From contig NZ_LMSJ01000003.1 in NCBI RefSeq assembly GCF_001428105.1, forward strand, positions 1-64,000: DNA of 64,000 nucleotides, written 5' to 3'. The stretch is from Paenibacillus sp. Soil766 (GTDB taxonomy: Bacteria > Bacillota > Bacilli > Paenibacillales > NBRC-103111). The position numbers were made by a program, and so were the translations under genes. The notes under the pieces are model-generated. The model saw only the letters and a list, made by a program, of their open reading frames with translations, searched no databases and was not told where the DNA came from. The first letter of the stretch is position 1. Each line of letters starts with the position of its first letter. This document shows, one piece after another, positions 17,770 through 25,965 of this stretch.

Positions 17770-18675
17770 GTGGCCATACTAAGCAGAATCAGATTTATCG
17801 AGGACCTGTTTATACGAATGGCATGGGTTATCGAAAATGTTGTGAACGTCGAAACAGAATTCCCTCGTGCGAGTTACCCAAAAACGATTATATGGGTTAT
17901 AGTGGAAGGCAAAAGAACGATCGAGGTGAACGGCTCTCTTCATGACGTGCAGGCAGGGGATATTGTCATCATTCCGCCTCAAACGGCTAGAATCCTTTTG
18001 CCAAGTGCCCCCGCTTCTGGACCGTTTCACTACTATTCCATAGGCTGCGATATTAAGATCGGATCTTTAAACTTTACTGAGCTGTACAATCTTCCGTTAC
18101 GAACACGGATTGCCGATAGATCTGCTTTTGAAGAAATTTCGCAATTGACTGGGAAGCTCCTGGTGCAATCGCTGAAAGTGATTAAAGCGCTTAATGCCTT
18201 GGATCAGCCCCACCTGATCGTCAGCAGTGTCAATACCGACGAAACGGTCGCACTGCTCGCCGTAAACGCTTCTTTCCACGACTGGTTCGCCCGTTTTCTC
18301 GAGATGATGCGATGCTATTTACCAGCCGAGCCACAAGAGATAGACCCGCGCATCAGTAAGCTTTGCACGTATATGCAGATGAACCTGGACAGACGGCTTA
18401 CGATGCCCGATTTAGCACAATACTTATATGTAAGCGAAAGTCATCTGCGCCTCTTGTTCCGCAAAGCAATGGGCGTCCCGCCTTCGGAGTATTTGCGCCA
18501 GCTCCGCCTTCAGCATGCGAAGGACCTGCTCGTCAATACGTCCTACTCGTTGAAGGAAATAGCTGAGCTTTCTGGCTTCGAAACGCTGAATCATTTCAGC
18601 CGGGTTTTTAGCACATATGAGTCCGTTCCAGCCATCCAATACCGAAAGCGTTATTATGGCAGCATTCAGGTGTAG
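17770..18675 (+). CDS. AraC-family transcriptional regulator (cupin-HTH)
   Basis: A 301-residue regulator with an N-terminal cupin-like sensor (IEVNGSLHDVQAGDIVIIPP) and a C-terminal AraC helix-turn-helix pair (about 200-295; LAQYLYVSESHLRLLFRKAMG and LSGFETLNHFSRVFS). The start is a GTG at 17770 with GGGAGG about nine bases upstream; an in-frame ATG at 17818 is a less likely alternative. It is divergent from the SLH-GH43 gene across a region with a cre site and an inverted repeat, so it probably regulates that gene or itself. The ligand is unknown but likely a sugar. Confidence 0.88.
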   Translation: MAILSRIRFIEDLFIRMAWVIENVVNVETEFPRASYPKTIIWVIVEGKRTIEVNGSLHDVQAGDIVIIPPQTARILLPSAPASGPFHYYSIGCDIKIGSLNFTELYNLPLRTRIADRSAFEEISQLTGKLLVQSLKVIKALNALDQPHLIVSSVNTDETVALLAVNASFHDWFARFLEMMRCYLPAEPQEIDPRISKLCTYMQMNLDRRLTMPDLAQYLYVSESHLRLLFRKAMGVPPSEYLRQLRLQHAKDLLVNTSYSLKEIAELSGFETLNHFSRVFSTYESVPAIQYRKRYYGSIQV

Positions 18676-18737
18676 CTGCGGATCCGCGCAACAAGCGTCA
18701 GTTTATTTTGCATCCACGTGAAAAAGAGGTGACTCTA

Positions 18738-19562
18738 ATGCTTGATATCAATGAGCTCGCTGCACAATATACGGGTCGAGTCGTAACGGTTGCCGGCGTG
18801 TTTAAAGCCGTGATACCCGCGAATAGTACCTATCATTCTTACACCAAGGAACGCCGCACACCAACTTCTGGTTATGTGTTTATCGTGAGAGGGAGCGGCT
18901 CGTTCATTTTTAACGAAACCACTTATCCGCTTCAAGCTGGCATGGTTGTCCATGGTGGCCCCCAGATGACATTGACCATGTCGACAGAGGATTCGGAGTT
19001 GGAATATATTCTCGTTAGATATTCGCTGGACGACGTAGCATCTACAGCTCTTCCTGCTCAGCCTCTACTAACCAATGAACATTTCAAATTAGAGCCAGGC
19101 CCTGGTCCCCTACTGAGTGAACACTTGAACCAATTATATGACTCCTTTTTCACACCAGGTCAGATGGCATTACTTCGAACTGGATTTCTTTTTCATATGA
19201 TTATTTATGAGTTGTTTGCTTCCTGCCTCAATCGACTCAATGGGAGCAGTAAGGACATGATTTCACACGTTAGAGACTACATTCATAATCACTATATGGA
19301 TACTTTAAATTTACAAAAGCTAGCTGATATTCATGGGACAAGCCCGAAGTCTTTTTCTTATTTTTTCAAAAAATACACAGGTGTGTTCCCGATTGATTAC
19401 TTGATTCAACACCGTATGAAACGTGCTCAGGAGCTGCTGACGCTGGGCAATTACACGATCAAGCAGGTTGCTGCAAGCGTTGGTTATGAAGATGCCCTGT
19501 ATTTTAGCCGACTATACAAAAAGCACTTCGGTTACACCCCAAGCCAATCCCAACGGAATTAG
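18738..19562 (+). CDS. AraC-family regulator, Btr-like (siderophore-responsive)
   Basis: The ATG at 18738 follows GAGGTGA; a TTG ten codons upstream has no SD. The 274-residue protein has an N-terminal beta-rich sensor domain (GYVFIVRGSGSFIFNETTYPL...GMVVHGGP) and a C-terminal AraC DNA-binding domain (about 180-272; LADIHGTSPKSFSYFFKKYTG and VGYEDALYFSRLYKKHFG). It lies 101 bases upstream of a Fur-boxed siderophore-type binding protein. In Bacillus, Btr senses a ferri-siderophore and activates its importer, so the same role is inferred here from context. Confidence 0.82.
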   Translation: MLDINELAAQYTGRVVTVAGVFKAVIPANSTYHSYTKERRTPTSGYVFIVRGSGSFIFNETTYPLQAGMVVHGGPQMTLTMSTEDSELEYILVRYSLDDVASTALPAQPLLTNEHFKLEPGPGPLLSEHLNQLYDSFFTPGQMALLRTGFLFHMIIYELFASCLNRLNGSSKDMISHVRDYIHNHYMDTLNLQKLADIHGTSPKSFSYFFKKYTGVFPIDYLIQHRMKRAQELLTLGNYTIKQVAASVGYEDALYFSRLYKKHFGYTPSQSQRN

Positions 19563-19630
19563 CGAATAATCCATATCGGATTCTTCATTTGTCCATTTTC
19601 AGAAAGATGACTTGTTTGATATAGTCTATT

Positions 19631-19649
19631 GGTAATGAAAATCATTATC
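19631..19649 (+). promoter_or_regulatory. Fur box upstream of iron-siderophore binding protein
   Basis: The 19-base site GGTAATGAAAATCATTATC matches the classical Fur consensus at 17 of 19 positions. It sits 15 bases before the start codon of the binding-protein gene, immediately before the AAGGAG ribosome binding site and after a TATAGT (19620-19625) that may be the -10. Iron-bound Fur here would block transcription. Confidence 0.88.
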
Positions 19650-19663
19650 AAGGAGAATGAACT

Positions 19664-20530
19664 ATGTTTCTATTGAAAAAAGGCTGGATGCTCACATTCA
19701 GTATCTTATGTGTTTTTGCAATACTCGCAGCTGGCTGCGGAAATGGCAGTACGGCAAGCTCAACCGTTACGCCTGCTTCCTCTAGTGCAGCGGCTGCTAC
19801 AACGGCCCCTGTCAAAAAAGGCCCTTCCAAAATCGTCGTCACCTATTTCCCATATGCGGATCACCTCTTTGCACTTGGTAAAGCCGATGCCGTAGCAGGC
19901 GTTGTTAATCTGAAATCGTTGCAAGATTTCCCGGTTTACGATTTGTTGAACCCCGATCTAATTATCGCTTCGGATGCTGATCAGAAGGATCTAGAGCAAT
20001 TGAATAAAATTGCCAAAACCGTCACGGTGAAAGCCACTTTAAATTGGCAAGAAACGATTCGCGGAGTTGCCGCTGCTGTTGAGGAAGAGGCTGCTGCCGA
20101 AACTTATGTCAATCAGTTCCTAAATAAACAAACGGAAGTCAGTACCGTGATCGAGAAATCAGGGGTAAAAGGAAAAACAGCGCTTTTCGTAATGCCTTGG
20201 AAGAAAGGATTTACTTACTGGAGCGGTTCCCGTATGGCGATTTACTACGAGAAGTTGGGCTTCAAGCCTTTTGAAGGGATGAAAAACGTCGGTGAAATTA
20301 CGCTGGAGGGAATCAGCGAATTGAATCCGGAGTACATCTTCATTGGGAAGGATTACACGAATTCAAGTGAGGTTACCTTGGATTCGCTGAGCCAGAACCC
20401 GGTTTGGAACTCCTTGTCTGCCGTCAAAAACAAAAAAATGTTCGTTGTAGACACCGAAATTCTAGGTCCGCTGGCCATGGGGCAAGTTAAAGGTCTCGAC
20501 TATATGAGTAAGCTGTTTGCTGCCAAATAA
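19664..20530 (+). CDS. iron-siderophore ABC transporter binding lipoprotein
   Basis: A 288-residue class III (FecB/FhuD-type) solute-binding protein. The signal ends in a clear lipobox (LAAGC, Cys25), followed by a low-complexity Ser/Ala/Thr linker and a Peripla_BP_2-type fold (KIVVTYFPYADHLFALG, NPDLIIASDADQKDLEQL, LNPEYIFIGKDY). It would capture a ferric siderophore and hand it to a permease encoded elsewhere, as no permease or ATPase gene follows. The Fur box and the Btr-like regulator directly upstream support iron uptake. A terminator follows the stop codon. Confidence 0.9.
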   Translation: MFLLKKGWMLTFSILCVFAILAAGCGNGSTASSTVTPASSSAAAATTAPVKKGPSKIVVTYFPYADHLFALGKADAVAGVVNLKSLQDFPVYDLLNPDLIIASDADQKDLEQLNKIAKTVTVKATLNWQETIRGVAAAVEEEAAAETYVNQFLNKQTEVSTVIEKSGVKGKTALFVMPWKKGFTYWSGSRMAIYYEKLGFKPFEGMKNVGEITLEGISELNPEYIFIGKDYTNSSEVTLDSLSQNPVWNSLSAVKNKKMFVVDTEILGPLAMGQVKGLDYMSKLFAAK

Positions 20531-20541
20531 GCTAAACAATG

Positions 20542-20585
20542 AAGCCGTTCCTAAGGTCAATAGACCTAAGAGCGGCTTTTTATTA
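20542..20585 (+). terminator. Rho-independent terminator
   Basis: A stem of about 16 bp with two mismatches (AAGCCG...AGGTC against GACCT...CGGCTT), a four-base AATA loop and a TTTTT tail ends the binding-protein transcript 12 bases after its stop. Confidence 0.85.
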
Positions 20586-20683
20586 TAGAATAGGTTATAT
20601 TTACCATTAAGATACTTGTAATAAATACCCAATCCGAGGCGTATTACTTTTTAATCTAACAAATTAGTAAACGGGAGGCTTTT

Positions 20684-20989
20684 ATGGATAACCGACATCT
20701 ATTATCCGCTTTAAGCTATTTTAGCGTATTTTTCGCTCCTTTTCTTTTGCCAATAATTATTTATTTCGTTGTTACGGACAGCGAGGTCAAGCATCACGCC
20801 AAATGGGCGTTCCTCTCACATTGCTTACCCATCGCAGGCTTTATTCTTACCTGGCTATTGGGTTTAAACAGCATAGTTAATGGAGGTCACATGTCACAGT
20901 TCATCATTCCTTTGATACTAACTGGGCTTGCCTATTTGGTCGTCTTTATCTGGAATATTGTAATGGGCATTAAAGTGTTAGCTCGTTAA
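20684..20989 (+). CDS. small membrane protein, DUF4870-like
   Basis: A 101-residue protein with three predicted hydrophobic helices. The order LSYFSVFFAPFLLPIIIYFV, then DSEVKHHAKWAFLSH, then two further helices ending NIVMGIKVLAR, is the pattern of the DUF4870 (YtzL/Tic20-like) family. The SD GGGAGG is seven bases before the ATG. It stands alone on the plus strand and its function is unknown. Confidence 0.75.
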   Translation: MDNRHLLSALSYFSVFFAPFLLPIIIYFVVTDSEVKHHAKWAFLSHCLPIAGFILTWLLGLNSIVNGGHMSQFIIPLILTGLAYLVVFIWNIVMGIKVLAR

Positions 20990-21112
20990 GTTAAAAAGAC
21001 CACCCGACACTTGTTCGTGTCAGGCAGACAGCATGGATGAAACGCCTTAGCTCACATTCACTCTAATGGTTTTCGAAAAATGTGCATATATTTTCATTAA
21101 TTAATTTTGATT

Positions 21113-22088
21113 CTATAAATAGCGTTCTGCATACTCCATGAACTTCTGCCAATCGTATTCTGTCATATCATGTTTACCGTTACGCAAATGGTAACCCATG
21201 CCTTCCGTATGTAATTGTGAATCCGGCGAGGGCATTGGCTGTTGAGAAATGCCCTTCAAGCCGTACAAACTGTAAACAGGTACTGCGTATTTCAGCCCTA
21301 AAAATTCCGAATACGGATCCGCCCATTCATCTTCTGTGGCACTGGTGATGTAAATGGATCTAGGAGCAATTAAAGCCGTCAGCATATGCTGATCGACTGG
21401 AAGCGCGTACTCGTTGCCATTGAATTTTTTATAATTTTCATTAAACCAGTGCGGGAACTTATCGTTTATTTGCGCGATAGTCTCCCCAATTTTCCCCGTC
21501 CATTCCTCTGCTTGCGGCCCAGGCCCATGCTGCGACCGATCCCCAAGCTTCCTTCGGACGTTCCGAACCGAATGATTCAAACAATCCATGTACGCCGTTA
21601 CGAAAACCGTCATGGTAATCGGGATCTGCGTCTGTATAATCAAAAACAGCAGCTGCGAAGCCTCGTGCTACAATGGATTCAGCCGGCCAAAATGAGGATT
21701 GCTTTCCCCTCGTCGGATCCATATGTTCGGAGCCTCTGTTATTAATGAGAAGGAAAGTAGGTACAGGTCGTTCAGCCGCACGAGTTGGCACAAAAAGTAG
21801 CATGTGAATGACTCCCCTGCCCTCAGGTCCTTCTAGCCAAATCCGCACCTTTTTGCGAACGGCTGCCCCACCCATCATGCCTTCTTTCTTCTCCACATCA
21901 AATGAGACTTTTTCTCGGGGCATGTTAGGTGCAACTCCGAAAACATTCTCCTCGAACAGCCTCAACACTCTATCCCTACGAGATCGAATCCATTCCTCCG
22001 AGCTCGTTATTGTGCCCTCGCCGATTTCCTTGAGAGGGTCTGGCAACAGCCGCTCTCCACTCTCCGGCATAATATGAAACAACTTCAT
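21113..22088 (-). pseudogene. CE15 (glucuronoyl esterase-like) gene broken by internal deletion
   Basis: Two overlapping minus frames encode the two halves of one alpha/beta-hydrolase of the CE15 type. The 5' half (from the ATG at 22088) runs through WPAESIVARGFAAAVFDYTD and WAWAASRGMD. The 3' half resumes in another frame with GETIAQINDKFPHWF, LPVDQHMLTALIAPRSIYI and EWADPYSEFLGLKYA. In the family, MD and GET are separated by roughly 50 residues that include the nucleophile elbow GHSRxGK. Here that segment is missing and the junction near 21500 is out of frame, so the protein is dead. The start overlaps the dihydrofolate reductase stop (TAATG). Confidence 0.8.
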
Positions 22089-22582
22089 TAGAACACAGCC
22101 CTCCTTGCATACACATAGAAATAATACGTGTACGGATTCTCTTCATCCGTAATGCCTTGTTGAGTGGAAACCTCATCCCACTCCGTATAGTCAATCTCTG
22201 GAAAGTAGGTATCCCCTTCAAATTCATGATCGATTTTGGTCACATAGAGCTTGTCTGCATAGGGTAAAAATAATCGATAAATTTCTTCACCGCCAAAAAT
22301 GAAGATCTCTTCTTCTCCTCGGCACATCGCCAATACCTCTGCAACGGAATGGGCGACCTCGCACCCTTGGGCGGAATAGCTCGTATCCCTAGTTAGGATG
22401 ATATTCCTTCTCCCAGGCAACGCTTTGCCAATCGACTCGAAATTCTTCCTCCCTAGAACGATCGAATGCCCCATCGTCGTTTTCTTTACATACTGCCACT
22501 CTTTGGGTAGTCTCCACGGCAGATCATTATTTTTACCAATCACGCGATTCTTGTCCATAGCTACTATAAATGAAATTGTCAA
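22088..22582 (-). CDS. folA: dihydrofolate reductase
   Basis: This 164-residue enzyme reduces dihydrofolate to tetrahydrofolate with NADPH. Classic motifs are present: ISFIVAMDKNRVIGKNNDLPWRLP (substrate and Met20-loop region), MGHSIVLGRKNFESIG and FIFGGEEIYRLFLP. The best start is the TTG at 22582, about nine bases after GGGAGG, giving the normal N-terminus MTISFIVAM; a GTG at 22591 is too close to the SD. It is not next to a thymidylate synthase gene. It was probably translationally coupled to the CE15 gene now broken. Confidence 0.93.
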   Translation of the reverse strand: MTISFIVAMDKNRVIGKNNDLPWRLPKEWQYVKKTTMGHSIVLGRKNFESIGKALPGRRNIILTRDTSYSAQGCEVAHSVAEVLAMCRGEEEIFIFGGEEIYRLFLPYADKLYVTKIDHEFEGDTYFPEIDYTEWDEVSTQQGITDEENPYTYYFYVYARRAVF

Positions 22583-22609
22583 AGTGATCACTGCCTCCCA
22601 ATAGATGTA

Positions 22610-23092
22610 CTACTCCGCAACAATTAATTTCATCCGTATGCCCGCTATCGTGTCCCCTACATGATTCATTTTCTTCTCAACCAAATAGGGCTTAAACCCT
22701 AGCTTGGTGTAAAATATCAATCCTCTTGTGTTTACATTATGACAAACGAGATGCAACTCTTGTATTTTTAGCTCATCTTTCACTCTAGCAATCATCGTAC
22801 GGATTAAAAACTCGGCTGCTCCCGTGCCTCTGGCCCCTGGGGAAACAATAACATTGCCAAGCCAACATTGCTTACCTTCCTCTAAACCGTAAATGTTCGC
22901 ATACCCCAGTAACTGCCCCTTCCCATCCACCACAACTGTTTGCTTCAACCTACTCTTGGTTGACTCCACGAGTTGTTCAGACGTAAGCGGGTATTGGAGC
23001 ACAGGTGACATATAATACAGCTCCTCCGCATTGCGCGGAAAGGAACTAATTGTGTTGAAATCCTCATTCGTTGCAGGTCTACACGTAAACAT
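22610..23092 (-). CDS. GNAT-family N-acetyltransferase
   Basis: A 160-residue GNAT protein with the acetyl-CoA-binding motif seen as VIVSPGARGTGAAEFLIRTMI and a C-terminal NTRGLIFYTKLGFKPY. The ATG at 23092 follows a perfect AAGGAGGG; the open frame runs 32 codons further upstream through GC-rich non-coding sequence and is not used. The substrate is unknown. It precedes folA by 27 bases and is likely co-transcribed with it. Confidence 0.88.
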   Translation of the reverse strand: MFTCRPATNEDFNTISSFPRNAEELYYMSPVLQYPLTSEQLVESTKSRLKQTVVVDGKGQLLGYANIYGLEEGKQCWLGNVIVSPGARGTGAAEFLIRTMIARVKDELKIQELHLVCHNVNTRGLIFYTKLGFKPYLVEKKMNHVGDTIAGIRMKLIVAE

Positions 23093-23525
23093 AGATATCC
23101 CTCCTTTTATCAATATGCGGAAAATGAAAGCGAATTTACGCGATTGCGGATGTGGCCGCAGCGGCCGCGGGAGCACTTTAAGGCCCAAAATGGGCCTTAT
23201 TTCTACTGCACGCCTGCGCGGGTATCACATTAACGCCCGAAAAGGGCGTTAAAATGCCTTTTCCGCGCCGCGCGCCGCCCCAACCCTCTTCTTGCTCATT
23301 GCCATACAAGTTCGAGAGGAAACCCGCGTTTCCTTTTTTGGCATCCGCGACTCTATCAAACGACAAAATCAGAGTGTTCATGTCGAATAAGGAAATATAT
23401 AGGTGGGTCCAAGTAAGCAGGACCATAAGCACTTACTAGACTAGTCGAATCTAGTACTTAATTGAAATGACCATAGGTCAATTACATAGGTTGGTTTCAT
23501 ACTCTATTTTGCAGGAGGTTTCCTA
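23093..23525. other. GC-rich hairpin island and inhA upstream region
   Basis: No gene is seen in these 433 bases. From about 23140 to 23300 the DNA is much richer in G+C than its surroundings, with GCGGCCGC palindromes and a CGCGCCGCGCGCC run. It holds two perfect hairpins: TAAGGCCC/GGGCCTTA (23179-23199) and TTAACGCCC/GGGCGTTAA (23230-23252), each with a five-base A-rich loop. From 23410 to 23485 there is a cluster of inverted repeats, including a perfect TGACC-ATA-GGTCA (23468-23480), just upstream of the protease gene. Confidence 0.6.
23179..23252. repeat. two tandem GC-rich stem-loops (REP-like)
   Basis: The first stem is 8 bp (23179-23186 with 23192-23199) and the second 9 bp (23230-23238 with 23244-23252), both with a GNNCCC/GGGNNC core and five-base loops. 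They have the same architecture but different sequence, and neither is followed by a good T-run. They may be a REP-like element or back-to-back weak terminators. Confidence 0.45.
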
Positions 23526-25901
23526 TTGAAAAACTACACCTCGAAGATGACTAGAGTTTTACTAGCAACAAGTTTAACCGCAGGACTTTTCTCATCAGCA
23601 GCTTTCACAACATCTGCGTTCGCAGCAGAAACCGATTACGCTAACGCACTTGAAGCACCACCGGTCGATTTGAATATTGTCGATGATGACCGACTAGCCA
23701 AAGGTTTAATGGACCGAGGTGTATTAAGTAAAAGCGCTACGCCTGAACAAATCAGTAAAGCTGTTAGATCGTATGTTGCCGCCAAGAACAATAAAATGGC
23801 TCCAACTACCAAAATCGACAAGCAAAATAATGAGATCGACAGAAGATCGAAGGAGTTCATTACGAAGCAAAAAAGTAAACTTTTATCGCAGCTGAACAAA
23901 GGGCATCAGGATTTGAAGAATGGTCTCCCGGGTGGCATCCCTATTCCATCCGCCAAACAAGATGCCTACAACGGCCCCGTGCGTGAGGATAAAGTCCTTG
24001 TTCTTTTGACCGAATTTTCGGACTTTAAGCATAACAATGTGAAGCAAGAACCTGGATTCATGTTTGCCAAAGATTTTAACCGTGACCATTATCAGAAGCT
24101 CATGTTCGGCAATAAAGATTTCAATCTATTCGACGGTTCTACGATCAAAACCTTCAAACAATACTACGAAGAGCAATCCGGTGGCAGCTATACGGTGGAC
24201 GGCTATGTCTCCGATTGGTTAACTGTTCCAGGCAAAGCCGTGGAATATGGTGATGACAACCCTACAGGAGGTCATGATAACCTCAACCCCAAAGGACCTC
24301 GGGATCTGGTGAAGGATGCGCTGAACGCTGCAGTTGCAACCGGCCTTAATCTTGCTGATTATGACAAATTTGACTTATATGATCTAGATGGAGATGGTAA
24401 TCAGAATGAACCTGATGGTCTAGTCGATCATCTGATGATTATTCATGCGGGTACGGGCCAAGAAGCTGGCGGCGGACAATTAGGTGATAATGCCATTTGG
24501 TCTCATCGCTGGACACTTAGTAGTGTGTATGCGATTCCCGGAACGACAGCAGGTGTAGATTATTGGGGTGGCCAAATGGCTGCTTATGATTATACAATTC
24601 AACCTGAAGATGGTGCTGTAGGGGTTTTTGCTCATGAGTACGGCCATGACTTAGGATTACCGGATGAGTATGATACCCAGTATTCCGGGCAAGGTGAGCC
24701 GATTGCCTCTTGGTCCATCATGAGCGGCGGCAGCTGGAACGGCAACATTGCGGGTACAACACCTAGCTCTTTTTCACCTCAAAATAAAGAGTTCTTCCAG
24801 AAAACCATGGGTGGCAATTGGGCCAATGTGACTGAAATTGACTCTTCCAACATTACGAAATTAGGTAAGGCAGCCATCATTGATCAGAGTGTGACGAAGT
24901 CCAACAATCCAGGTATTGTCAAAGTCACTTTGCCGGATAAAGCAGTGGCAGGCATCCAGCCGGCGTTCGGGACGAAGTATTATTACAGCACGAAGGGCGA
25001 TAACCTGCATACGACAATTTCAACGCCGGAGTTTGATTTATCCCAAGCACAGACAGCTACATTTGATTTTAAAACGCTGTATGAGGTCGAGTTTGAGTAT
25101 GACTACTTAACGGTGACAGCGTCGACCTACAACGAGCAAGTAACCCTCGATATTATTGGTGACAATGATACGAATGGCGACGCACGTGCAGAAACCACGA
25201 ACGGAGCTTGGGTAGACAAGTCCTATGATTTAAGCCATTTTGCTGGTAAAAAAGTAACCCTCCACTTTGACTACGTCACGGATGGCGGGCTCGCGTTGAA
25301 TGGTTTTGCGATGGATAATACGAAATTAACCGTGAATGGTCAAGTCGTATTCTCCGACGATGCCGAAGGCGCTTCTCATTTTAACCTCGATGGCTTTGTC
25401 GTCTCGAACGGTATTGAATTTAAGAAGCACTATTACTACCTGGAGTGGAGAAACTACGCGGGATCTGATAAAGCTCTAGCTTTTAGCCGTGGTGTCAAAT
25501 ACAATACTGGACTTGTTGTCTGGTATGCAGATGATAGCTATTTGGACAACTGGACCGGTATTCACCCTGGAGAAGGCTTCCTAGGTGTCGTAGATTCTCA
25601 CGCGGATGCGATGATTTTCAAGAAAGATGGACAAGATTCCGTCTCGCAAACGACACGTTATCAAGTAGCGGACGCAGCTTTCTCACTGGACAAAACACCA
25701 TCCTGGTACATCAACAACCCAACGAGAGGCGAATATACGTATAAATCCCTCAAAGGTGTTGAGGAATTCTCCGATTCCAACAGCTACATGAATGCATTGA
25801 TTCCAGATGCCGGTCGCCTAGTGCCTAATTTTGGATTAAAGTTCCGAGTTGTTGGTGAAGCCAAGGATAATTCTGCTGGATTAATTTGGCTCCATAAGTA
25901 A
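23526..25901 (+). CDS. secreted M6 metalloprotease, immune inhibitor A type
   Basis: The 791-residue protein begins at a TTG six to seven bases after AGGAGG. It has a signal peptide (cleavage near AFAAETD), a propeptide of about 100 residues, and an M6 catalytic domain with the zinc motif [14 protein letters not shown] (His370, Glu371, His374). The C-terminal half contains a MAM/jelly-roll-like beta domain ([33 protein letters not shown]) and the immune-inhibitor-A C-terminal region ([11 protein letters not shown]). Family members degrade host antimicrobial peptides or environmental protein. It stands alone on the plus strand behind a region rich in inverted repeats and shares a convergent terminator with the GH15 gene. 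Confidence 0.93.
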   Translation: MKNYTSKMTRVLLATSLTAGLFSSAAFTTSAFAAETDYANALEAPPVDLNIVDDDRLAKGLMDRGVLSKSATPEQISKAVRSYVAAKNNKMAPTTKIDKQNNEIDRRSKEFITKQKSKLLSQLNKGHQDLKNGLPGGIPIPSAKQDAYNGPVREDKVLVLLTEFSDFKHNNVKQEPGFMFAKDFNRDHYQKLMFGNKDFNLFDGSTIKTFKQYYEEQSGGSYTVDGYVSDWLTVPGKAVEYGDDNPTGGHDNLNPKGPRDLVKDALNAAVATGLNLADYDKFDLYDLDGDGNQNEPDGLVDHLMIIHAGTGQEAGGGQLGDNAIWSHRWTLSSVYAIPGTTAGVDYWGGQMAAYDYTIQPEDGAVGVFAHEYGHDLGLPDEYDTQYSGQGEPIASWSIMSGGSWNGNIAGTTPSSFSPQNKEFFQKTMGGNWANVTEIDSSNITKLGKAAIIDQSVTKSNNPGIVKVTLPDKAVAGIQPAFGTKYYYSTKGDNLHTTISTPEFDLSQAQTATFDFKTLYEVEFEYDYLTVTASTYNEQVTLDIIGDNDTNGDARAETTNGAWVDKSYDLSHFAGKKVTLHFDYVTDGGLALNGFAMDNTKLTVNGQVVFSDDAEGASHFNLDGFVVSNGIEFKKHYYYLEWRNYAGSDKALAFSRGVKYNTGLVVWYADDSYLDNWTGIHPGEGFLGVVDSHADAMIFKKDGQDSVSQTTRYQVADAAFSLDKTPSWYINNPTRGEYTYKSLKGVEEFSDSNSYMNALIPDAGRLVPNFGLKFRVVGEAKDNSAGLIWLHK

Positions 25902-25922
25902 GGATAATATGAACAAGACAAG

Positions 25923-25953
25923 AACCCCTAGCCTACTCAGCTAAGGGGTTTTT
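25923..25953. terminator. terminator between inhA-type and GH15 genes
   Basis: AACCCCTAGC and GCTAAGGGGTT pair around a seven-base loop and are followed by TTTTT on the plus strand. With the A-rich left flank it could also serve the convergent GH15 gene, which ends 13 bases away. Confidence 0.85.
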
Positions 25954-25965
25954 GTTATTAGTAAC

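Noticed and set aside
21459..21643. Programmed frameshifting in the CE15 gene
   Set aside because: A simple slip cannot restore the missing nucleophile segment, and no slippery heptamer was seen at the junction, so deletion is the better explanation.
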